From Pseudoips prasinana (lineage: Eukaryota; Arthropoda; Insecta; Lepidoptera; Nolidae), in NCBI GenBank assembly GCA_951640165.1, contig OX621265.1, positions 11,979,001 to 12,043,000 on the forward strand: a stretch of 64,000 nucleotides of DNA, read 5' to 3'. Below the pieces are notes generated by a model that worked only from the letters and a program-made list of their open reading frames with translations, was not told where the DNA came from and made no database searches. A program made the translations under genes and the position numbers. Position 1 is the first letter of the stretch. Every line of letters starts with the position of its first letter. Positions 34,001 through 46,000 of the stretch are shown here, one piece after another.

Positions 34001-37000
34001 AGTCTCAATGGAATAGCCAATTGCGCAGGACATATTATAGTGCACAAGTGTGCGTGCAAACACAGTGGCACTTTCTATCCCATCACTCTCATGATCCGAT
34101 GGGACGACTAGCGATACGACCGGAAAGAGGTCAGGTACAGGACCGACCGCTTTACGTACTCTCCGAGGCACGGGGGTGCAATACCGCCAACTCCCAGACT
34201 TCGGGAGATACTGAGAAATTTCTTTTTACGGAAATATCCCAAAATCACTTTTCGGCTCGACCCGTTATTTGAACCAAGGACCTCATTTCTGCGGTTGAAC
34301 ACGCTACCGCTAGACCAACGAGGCAGTCATATATTAGTATATATCTATTTCTAACAGTTGGTAGTAGCAATAAATAGTATCTCTTAATTTTTTTCTTTGT
34401 GATGTTGACCCCTTTTCATACCCTCAGTAGCGGCGTTAGGGTAGGGCGCGGTTGGGCGACCGCCCAGGGCGCTGGGCACAAAGGGGCGCCGGAGGCGCCC
34501 CTTTGTTTATGGTGTTTATATATTTATAATAGGTAACTTCAATAAATTTAGAAAAATTGTGCCAGTAATAATGATGCTATTCAGAATCACTCCAATGGTG
34601 ATGTGCAACAAATATAAATTCTAGATGACATTAGCACTGTTGTTTCGGATATATCTTACACTTACTCGAAATAACAAAGAATTTGATCATATATATCTAA
34701 TATATCTATGGCCCAGTACAAACTTACATTGAAAATTATCCGAAGAATGACACAGGGCGATATTTCTCTAATTCTCATTTCACAAAAAAATTTGCAAGTG
34801 ACGAAACAATTCAACGTCGTTGGTTAATATACTCCGTTTCGAGGGATCGAGTTTATTGTTTTTGTTGCCGGCTATTTGATAGTGTAAATGTTAAGAATTC
34901 ATGAGAATAGCACTTCTTATAAGAAGTTTTACCTTTCATGGATTGATACAGAATTACCATTAAAAACAGGAAAAACAATAGATGGACTGATTAGAATTTG
35001 TTTTTTCTATACATGTTTTGAAAACAATGGCGAAATTTTCCGTTATTTGGCGTAGGTATTTAGTTTATCGGAAGTAACTCTAAAGTACTTCCGATAAACT
35101 AAATACCTACGCCAAATAACGGAAAATTTCTGGGCTTAGTACAGTTACTAGCTAAATTTGATCCAGTTATGTAGGAGCACTTGCGATCGGCCATGAAGGG
35201 TGGAGTTTCATACCACTATTGCGGTAAAGATATTCAAAATGAATTGATACAGCTGATGGGCGAAAAAGTTAACTCCAAAATTATATCGCGCGCAAAGAAA
35301 TCGAAATATTATTCTATTATAGCTGACTGTACTCCTGACATTAGTCATGTAGAACAACTTTCACTGATACTACGATTTGTTGATGTATCATCAGATGACA
35401 ATAAAATGTCAGTTAAAGAACATTTTATAGAATTTATACCCGTCAATGAGTCGACTGGTGAAAGACTGACTGAAGTTATTATTGAAGTCTTGAATAAATA
35501 CGGACTAGATTTGAACGACTGTAGGGGTCAGGGTTATTACAACGGGGCGAACATGAAGGAAATATTTTTTATATTGGTATTCAAAGGAGAATTTTAGACT
35601 ATAATCCCTAAGCTGTTTATGTACCATGTGGCTGACAAAGTACAATCTTGCACTATGTGATGCAGCTAAATCAATGGTAAAATCAGTAACTTTGTTTAGG
35701 GTCCTTCGGAGGTTCTTCTCATTAATTTCAGCTTCTGTTCATCGATGGAATATTCTAACCGATCATTTGGGATTACATACTATAAAAAAGCTCAGTGAAT
35801 CACATTGGGAAGCAAGACTAAGGCCCGGTGCCCACTATCGGTCGGCATCGGTGCGGCCCGGTAGAGTACGGGCGCCTTACGGCGGCTTCAGGTGCCTGAG
35901 AGCTGCCCCGGCAGTCGTAAGCACGCTTAAGCGTACGCCGTAGCTGATTTTAGGCAGCCACAGAACACTTCGGGCGGCAGAAACATCGCAGAGCAGTCGT
36001 AACGTTACGTGAAAACTTTTGTGCATGTATATTTATAACGGTGGATTGGGACTTAGTTCTCATTGTTCATCTTGCTGAAAAAGAAGAGAAACTCGGATCC
36101 TTAAGGCAAAGAAGAATATTTTGGGTGCTTTTGGCTGACGAGGCTGGCCGTATTCGCCCGACGCAGCTCTCAGGCACCTGAAGCCGCCCGACGCAGCTCT
36201 CAGGCACCAGAAGCCACCGTAAAACGCTCGACCTGTACCGAGCCGCACCGATGCCCACCGATAGTGGGCGCCTACTATCGGTGGGCATCTGGTGGGTGGG
36301 CGCCTGAGAGCTGCGTCGGGCGACTGCGGCCTGCCTTAGCAGGCAGCCGTAAGCACCCAAAATATTCTTCTTTGCCTTAATAATCCAAGTTTCTCTTCTT
36401 CTTCAGCAAGATGAACAATGACAACTAAGTCCCAATCCCCCGTTATAAATACACACGCACAACTATTTTCACGTAACGTTACAACTGCTCTGAGATGTTT
36501 CTGCCACCCGAACTATTCTGTGGCTACCCGAAATCGGCTACGGCGTCCTTAGGCGTGCTTACGACTGCCGAGGCAGCTCTCAGGCGCCCGAAACTGCCGT
36601 AAGGCGCCCGGAGCCGCCGTATGGCACCTGAAGCCGCAGTAAGGCGCCCGACCTCTACCGAGCCGCACCGATGCCGACGGATAGTGGGCGCCGGGCTTAA
36701 GTAGTGTTAAAGCACTACGTTATCAAATTAGTGCCATCCATGACCCATTAATAATTTTGGCTATTGAAACTTAGATCTTACTCTTGCCGAACAATTAAAA
36801 GATTTCAGCTTCATAGTTTCATTGGTTGTTAGGTATGACATACTTTTTCAAATTAATATCGTTAGTAAATCTCCTCAATCAACGGACATAGAATGAATAC
36901 ACAGAAATATTGAAAAAGTGCTCTGATTTCTAGGAACGGTACAGAAATACTGGCTTCAAAAGCACCCTTTTAACAGCGAAAGAATTGGCTCAGGAACTGA

Positions 37001-40000
37001 GATTGAACCTGTGTTTAAAGACTAATATAGCATTGCGAATATTATTGACTATACTTGTAACAGTTGCTAGTGGGGAGAGGAGTTTTTCTAAGCTTAAGTT
37101 GATAAAGACCTATATCTACGCTCAACAATATCAAAATCTAGGTTAACAAATTTAGCCAGTTTGTCAATGGAAAACGAAATTGCAGAAAACATTGACGATA
37201 AAAAGGCAAGAAAAGTAAAATTTTAGCCCACCAAAAACATAAAAGTAAAAAAGGAGAGCCAAGTTCAATACAAAAATTATGCTTGACTGCAGGCTTCGCT
37301 GCAAAAAGAATAGAGATCTAAATGAGTGCCAAGTTCTATGGAACATCCAAATATGTATTTATAGGAAAAAAAACATTATGAACAAGTATAAAACTCTATT
37401 TCTTTGCTTTATTGGATACCTATAACAATGGCAGTTATTTAAAAAAAATGTGAGATCTTATAGTTTTTTGTACCTGACCTTGTATTTCGGGGATGTGTGT
37501 ATCAAGCTGCAATTTGAATTGTATACTCAAGTCTATGGTCCCATGAAGTTGTGAACAAAGCACACTGCTAAGTTTACGTAAAAAAAAGTTACGGAAATAA
37601 AAATTTGGACACTATCAAGGGTATCAAAGTCAAAGTCAAAAATATTTATTGCACTTAGGTACATTACATACACTTATGCACGTCAATAGAAAAAAAAAAT
37701 ACAATATAATTAAACTACATACCAAATTAAATTACAAACATGTCAAATGAAATTAAAAATGAAATTACACGTCAAATTTAATTACAAACATGTCAAGATA
37801 ACAATAGAAAAAATTGAAATGGGTTATATTAATACAAAAATATAATAACTATAAAAGTAATTTTATAAATTAAAAATATTTGTAAATGTAATTTATCTGT
37901 CCATTGCAAGCTCTAACTAAGCTACCAAGGGGTTTTGTCGTCAATACATTCTTTGATTTGATATCAAAACCTAATAGGGTACTTACCGTTGAACTATGAA
38001 ATTTGGCAAGTAACATCTTATAGATCACGAGTACAGGAATCAAACTGAACACGAAATCTTAAAAATTTAGGGGGTTTATGTATGAATATTTGCATACCTC
38101 GATGATATAATCGTATTCGCCTGCCATAACTTATGTACATTTAAATGTTTTTTTTTTGTTTGCTGGTACGGAACCCTTCGAGTACGAATCAAATTCGTGC
38201 TTGGCCAGTTTTTCGAATGGGTTTGCAGTTAGAAGGCGCGAGTAAAATAAGGGGGAGGGGGGCGCCGTATGAATCTCGCCCAGGGCGCTGGTAGTGCTAA
38301 AACCGGCACTGCTTACCCTTCTACAAATTTCTTTCAGTGGTTTACTGGAAGAACACTATGAGTGAAGTTCGCCTTCGTAAATTAATTTACAAGTACCTAC
38401 ACTTGCATAAAATGTATATTTTTTCCGTGCAATAAAGAATAACAATAATCCTCCAAGTGGACAGAAGCCACGTATCCAGTTTCATTTATAAAAACCGGCC
38501 AAGTGCGAGTCGGACTCGCCCATGAAGGGTTCCGTAGCAGCAAGTGTTTTAATCTACTAAATGAAAGGTAAATTGCGGTTTACGGTTTATGACGTATTAA
38601 AAAAAACTATATACTAGATCTCGTTCAAATTAATTTTCGGTGTAAGTTTGCATGGTGATGTACATCATATATTTTTTTTAGTTTTATCATTCTCTTATTT
38701 TAGAAGTTACAGGGGGGGGGGGGGCACTCATTTTACCACTTTGGAAGTGTCTCTCGCGCAAACTATTCAGCTTAGAAAAAAAATATATTAGGAACCTCAA
38801 TATCATTTTTGAAGACCTATCCATAGATCATACATGTGGGGTATCTATGGATAGGTCTTCAAAAATGATATTGAGGTTCCTAATATATTTTTTTTCGTTT
38901 TGGTTTGATGAAAAATTTTTTTTTGAGTTCAGTTCTAAGCATGGGTGCTCCCCAAAATTTATTGTTCTTTTTCTGTTTTTGTGTGAAAATCTCAATGCGG
39001 TTCACAGAATACATCTACATACCAAGTGTCAACAGTACAGCTCTTATAGTTTCGGAAAAAAGTGCCTGTGACATATGGACGGACAGACAGACAGACATGA
39101 CGAATCTATAAGGGTTCCGTATTTTTTTAGGGAACCCGAAAAAGCAACCATCCGTTTAGCTGCAGACCCCACTCTCGCAAATTGGTTTCAGCCTAGGAAG
39201 ACCCAAGCAGTCAATTGCTGCTGTTTTAGGTTAGGATGTCAATTTAGATGTGGATCAAAGTGCTAGGGGGGCAACCGGGTAAGTCGCCGAACATCGGGAT
39301 CACTATCCCGATGTTCGGCGATCGTTAAATCGGCTTCCATGGCACATGTGCCGTCATATATGGTCCGGAATCGAAGTTCAACGTCGAAGCCGATTTAACG
39401 ATTGATTAAGTAATTTTTAACCTTTATTTATTTGAACGCCGATCACTATCCCGATGTTCGGCGACTTAGCCGGTAGCCCCACTGGTGACGTAATATAGAT
39501 TACAACTATGATCCCAAAAACATAACCTAAAAGAGAAGGAAATGACTCCATACATTCCTGGGCCCAGGTGTTAACTGAATCAAACTAGCCTTATTTGTGA
39601 GAGGATATAATAACAAGACCTCACTGAAATTTTGGTGAAATTTGGCTATCCAGGAATCAAGTTATATGAAGTATAGTAAAAGTGAGGTTTAATTATAACA
39701 TTGTAGTTTTTTACAAAATATTTTTGAATGGCTTCGGTTGTGTTATGGTTTTATGCATGGAGAGTGTGACATGTCGAAGATCTGGCACGTTTGGATCCCC
39801 CGCGCCCCGTGCAGTCACTACAGTCGAAGAAAACCACAAATAAAACATGAAAAATACGTGCGCACTTAAAACGAAAGACAACGAACGAGTGACAGTCAAA
39901 GAGTATGTAAAGGCTGTCAGGCAGAGAAGTGTTGCCCGAAGAATAATTAAAGGAATACGATCCGCTATGAATCGATTCCACGAAAAACACTTGTCACTCG

Positions 40001-43000
40001 ATTTTCAAACATATTCTGAGATTTTACCGATTTATTCTTAATCAATTGCGAGCAATTCATCTTTATTTTATCGATTATTTCGTTTCATAACTTAATTTAA
40101 GTTTTCTCGCTTCCTAGATAGAAACATGATACCATATTTTATGATTTCCTTTAGAAAAATATAACGGTTTTTTTAATTCACATTTCAACTAGTTAACTGC
40201 TGGGCTCAGAAGTTTCCTTCTCCTTTATACAATTACTTAATTTTAAAAAGATGTCTGAAACTTACAAAAATGTACACACAAAAGATTTGACCACATACTT
40301 TAAGATATTTGCCCGCCATATTTATATTGGAAATATGTAAGTTCGTAAGAACAAATATGCATTTTTCACTAAGAGGGAAGATAAACAATTACAGTACACT
40401 TTACGCCATAAACTTAGACTTAACTTACCAAATTCACGCTTAAAACTTCACTCAAATAGTACATATGTTATGTCGGTAAAAAATTATAGTAAACTTCCTG
40501 AAGTAGTTAAAAAGGAAACCAAGTTTAACCTATTCATAAATAAAATAAAATCGCTCCTATTAAGCAAATGCTATTACAATTTAAACGAATACTTGACTGA
40601 CAAATTATAGTTGTACAGGTAATAATACTATGAATATATTAAAATAGAATAATAAATAAAAATTGATAATTTAAATTAATACTTGACAGAAAAATTATAG
40701 CAATACTATGTAATTACATTAATAATATTTAATATAATTAAGAATGTATAAAAATATAAATTTAAATTAATACTAGACTGGTGAATTATAGACAATAATA
40801 TTAATAATATCAAAATGAATATAAAATATAATAAAATAGAATCATAAATAAAAAATGGATAACTAAATGAATACTTCACTGATAAATTATTGTAGTATGT
40901 AGGTAATGATATTAATAATATCCAAATGTAGTAATATATGTATATAAAAAATAATAATAAATAGATAGTATATTTGCAATTAATTAACAATGTATGTATA
41001 ACTAAAGCCGTCTTCCTCTCTTCTACATTTGCTGTGCCCGACAGGGTCCATAATGATACCATATATAACTGTAACAGCTACATCAACATTGTGGAATGCA
41101 AATAAAACATTGAGTATTGAGTATTTTTGTTGATAGATGCTAAGTAGCGACCAAAAGCACCCTCGTCGAGCGGACGCCACTCAAATGAGATGAAGAAGAA
41201 AAGAATTCAAAAGTTGCTATAAGTTTCTGGTTAAGTAATCCAATTATCAACGTTCCAAAATTTACATTGTTATGTATTTTTTTCTAACCCTACATTAACT
41301 TCCAAAAAAATCTAAGGTAGTAGGCAACCAATTACTATAAGGTTAATTTTAAATCATTTGATAAACTAAAAAAACGTCCTGTGAATGGTCCTTTACCTGG
41401 TTCTGTGCCTGGACTTGCATCTGGTACTGTACCTGGTTCTGTAACTGTTCCAGGATTAGGTCCTGGTCCCATATCGTTCTTTTTAAAATCAACAATTGAT
41501 GTTATTGTTGTTGGAGCAATTGTAGTTAAAGTTGTAGGTAATATAGTGGTAGTCTTCAGTATGATGGTAACGGTAATATTGGCATACGTCTGCATAGTGC
41601 AAATAATTGATCGGCCATTATCATCAGGTGATAATTTCAATTTTTTTTTGGTGCACGTCTCTGAAATTTATACAACAGTTTAATAAAAGTTCGAAAATCT
41701 TTTCAGCAAGACATTAGACTGAGCCATAATGATACCCAGGAAAGATAAAAATAATTTATGTACCTACAAGTATGCCAAAGTATTATTCGCTAAGTGGCCG
41801 CCCAAAAGAGTAAGGCTGCTAGACTTGACGTCATACGTGTGTAAATAAACAAGATATCGTGAAAGGTATTATAATGAAGGTCAAGTAATGAAGGTATTAG
41901 CCATGTGGTTTTCGTCCTAAAAAGAATAACAGGGTCTCCCCCTATCCCGTGGGTGTCGACTAAGGGCTACACCAGTTAGTCGCCAACTTGCATGCCAAGT
42001 GCGGTACCTAGGCAATACCCTACAATGGAAACGTTATAGAAACCTTTGAGGGTGAACTATGTCTAGCACTGGACGATATAAGGCTGATATATTATTTTTT
42101 AATATATATAATAGGGGAAAAAGTTTCTTCGCATTTTATAAGAAAATTCAAAACATTATTTAATAAAGTTTATTTACATTTAACTAAAGTATGTAGGTAC
42201 CATTTTGTTCGATAACTTTTTGCCATCTCGTAGGTAGGGACATAATCCCATTGCTATAGAGATTTTGGGACATCTGATCAAAATACCGCGACAAATGGTT
42301 TTGCCAGTCCTCTCGTTATATTAACCTGACACTACCTAAAGAATTCTGAAGAGACCGAAACAGGTGGAAATTTTAAGGTGCAAGGTCAAGGCTATACGGC
42401 GAATGCATTAACACCTCCCAGCCAAACCCTCTTAATTTTTGGTGAGTGGCTAAAGATGTGTGAGGTCTAGCGTTATCATGATGAAAAACCACACCCCTTC
42501 TTTTGATTAATTCCGACCGCTTTCTGTAAACTTCTTGCATTAATCTCATCAGTTGTTCGCAGTAGAGTTCAGAATCGATAGTCCTGCCTGGTGGTAACAG
42601 CTCATAATTAATATTTTCCTTTCCTTCCAATCCCACCACAAACAGAGCATCACCTTGTTGCGAGTTAACCTGGGTTTCGCCACAGTCTGTGAAGACCGGC
42701 CTTTGACCTCGATCTTTTACGCACGTTCTTGTCGTACGTGATCCACTTTTCATCACCAGTTATCAGCTTCTTCAAAAATGGTTCGGTTTCATTATGTTGA
42801 AATAAAGAATCACAAATGAGTAGACGGTTCATTAGGTTTCTTTCAGTGAGATCATGAGGTACCCGAATATCGCCTTTTTTGTGTACGCAGTTTTTTTCAA
42901 ATGCGCCAAAACTGTTTGTTGTCAATTCCTAGTTCTTCAGCTACGTCGTAACTACTGATATACCGATCTTGCTCCACTTTTTCAAAAACGGCATCCATTT

Positions 43001-46000
43001 TATCCGTAATAAGGCGACCAGAGCGACGTGCATCTTTGACATCTAAATTTCCGAATCGAAAACGCTGAAACCAAATTCATGCTACTCTCACAGATACTGC
43101 ATAGGTTTGTAAACATCGCAATTTTTTTTCGCGGCTGTCGTTGCATGTTTATGATGCCCTCATCTTGACAGTACGAAAAACAAATGAAAATCACAAATTT
43201 TCCTAATTTGAATTTGGAATTATGTTCTATAAAATTTAAACTTTCAATGATACCAAATCAGCCAGATACAAATAGTATAGCCAAAGAGATATTATGACAA
43301 GTTCATACATACTATAATGCGAAAATACTTTTTCCCCAACCGAATATTATTATTTAATGTGTCTTGTATACGCATTTACGATGGGCTTTTTGAATATACG
43401 TAACGCCGTTTGCCAGATAGTGATGCCACTTCTGATGAACTAGCAGAATCCACAGCACCGCACGGACCATAAAGGAGCTGTCGCATCGGCTGGAACAGCC
43501 GAGGGATGCGGCTCGAAGGTCCAATTACTTAAAGTGTTTATGGAGATACATGAGAGCATTAGAGTTCTTAAGAACAGGATATAGATAGGGGAGAGTGTCA
43601 ATCTTGAGGGTGCCAAGTAGGTAACCATTTCAACCGGCAATCAGACTCATAGTATAAGATTCTATAACAAACTTCCCAATGATATTAGGGAATTATCTAC
43701 GAATAAATTTAAAACAATTATTAAAGCCAAATTGTGGAGCAGGGCATATTACAAAATTTCTGATTATTTAAGTGACAAAAGTGCTTTGGATTGAGTTGTT
43801 CTGAGTCATCACACATGATTGTAAGTAATCTTAAGTATTTTTTATTTTACAAAAGGATTCCTACTGAGTTTTCTGGCAGTGTTTCTCAGCAGCTAGCACG
43901 TAATGCACTACACGGCAGGCCAAAAAAAATGACGATTCCACATAAATGTAAATCTTTTACGGAATCTACTTACCATATAAATTCAGTTCTTCCCCGTCAT
44001 CAAATTCATAGTATATTATCTTTTTAACTGGTTGTACGCTATATAGAGATAGTTTAATTTTATTTTCATCCAAACCGTCAATTTTAAATTTGTGCGGATC
44101 TGAAACAGAATAATATACATTTGATTACATTCAATATCCTCGGTTCCGTAAAAAAAATTGCAAGTGCAAGTAAATTTCTTGTGCCTCAGATGTTATGATA
44201 TTATCAGCTGTTATAGTATTTATTTTATTATTTTTTTGTTATATTTATTATCTTATTAAATAATGTACCGTTATTTGGAACCTTAGACACATGAAGAAGG
44301 CTACCTAGTTTTCTGCTCTCTTTCTTACTTATATTGTTCTCTCGCTCGCACGACCCCTCCATCTCGTACCACACGGCAGTTGGCGGGCAAGGTTTTGTGG
44401 GAAGACTGCCCGCCATTTTTAGATCATTGGCGTCTTGTTTTCTGCGGCGCACCGTCGTGCCCAGATCTCTTTCTACGGTCAGGTGAAACTCTTGCCAAAT
44501 ATTTTATACTGTAATATTTGAGTAAATTCTTATTTTAAGTTTTTTTTATATATATTCAAAATGTTACACTAAAGTATCTTTCCAGATTGTTTAAAGAATC
44601 TAAAATACAATGTTTAGATTGTAATTATTAATATTTAAAAAAATAGTAGAGTTTAATAACTGTGATACCGTTCGATATTTTAAAGGTAACATTTTATTAT
44701 AATATATTTTTGTTCTATGTGGGTAGTTTAATATTAATATTTTGTACTTTTCACTATCTTTGCAGTATTCAGGATACAGTGTTATTAATTATAATGGATA
44801 ACCATAATAACGAAATTTAAGCAAAAGACATTTCTCCGCCTGCCCATAATAATGAGACTGATTTGTCGCAAAACTTGCGAAAGCGATCAAAGAGGACACG
44901 TGGCCCCTCTAGTTCAAGTGAGTCTAGCAGTTGCAGTTCGTCGTCATCATCCAGTTCTAGTGCAAGAATCGGTAGAAAATCAGTGCCTAAGCGAAAAAGG
45001 GGGGGCAAGCGCAGTCATCGTAAGCGCGATAACCGCCATATCCGCTGGCTTGCCCGTGTTAACTATTAGTTGACAAATCGAGAATTTAGAATTGACCATG
45101 TCAAGTAGTAGTTAACATAACCTTGAAGTCAGCTTTGCCCGTGTTAACTGGTAGTTGACATTGCATTTCACTCAGCTATGACCATGTCAACCTGTGGTTA
45201 ACATCGCTCCCGCCGTCGAAAAAGCTGATTCTACCCGTCTCAATCACTCCAGGGCCTAATTTGTATTATTTGTCCCGTTTCTTCGTGAAATTTCCCTCCA
45301 CACAACCCCAGTCAAGCATCCAAGCAAGAACCAAAAAACAAGAAAAAAAATAAAACCGTTACGTTTCACTCAAGTTCGATTCATGCTTGATTCGGTGAGG
45401 GATGTGGTGCGACAAAAAAGTGATTTTCTACATAAATCCAGTGTTGTTCTTAGAGATTTTTTGTGAACATCAAGGTAAATAAATAACTAACACGTAGATA
45501 TAAAAATTCCAACATGAAACAAAGATTTAACCTTTTTTGAGACCTAACAACATACGCTAGGTACATGTTTGAGCGAAACATTCAAATGATTGCCTTTATT
45601 TTGATCATTTTGATTGTATTTTCCTAGTAAATTCGTTTTAGAAGTTAAATCTGTTAATCATCTAACAAATAATATATTTTTGTACAAAACAATTCCGGTT
45701 ACTGTAGAAAATTTCCGGATATTTTTATAGTGTCTAGTCCGCCTTATTACTGATTGTGGTGACAGGTACTTCAGCGTGTTTTTTGTTTAGCTTTGACTTT
45801 TTTGATTTTAAATTATGACATTGTACAAGTGTTATACCTTTTTGGAATGGGGATAAAGAGTTCTTTTTGTATTTTGCTTTAATTTTCTTTTCCATAAGTG
45901 TATAGAACAAAAAAAACTGATAATCTGAGTGATTTTACTGAGTGTATGAGAACTGTTTTAGAAATATGCATATTTCTTAAATGCGATAAATTCTATCCGT

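Larger units (their letters stand above)
34425..38311 (+). mobile_element. hAT transposon with 8-bp target duplication
   Basis: Inverted ends CAGTAGCGGCGTTAG / (inverted) CAGTGCCGGTTTTAG. Flanks cataccct (34417-34424) and cttaccct (38312-38319) agree at 7 of 8 positions, as expected for an old hAT insertion. Length 3887 bp including an 876-bp PIF-like insert. It holds a broken transposase gene and lies in the stalk-transmembrane intron of the receptor. Confidence 0.85.

Noticed and set aside
39847..40041. 64-codon basic ORF as a small gene
   Set aside because: No domain, conserved context or splice sites; listed only as unassigned.
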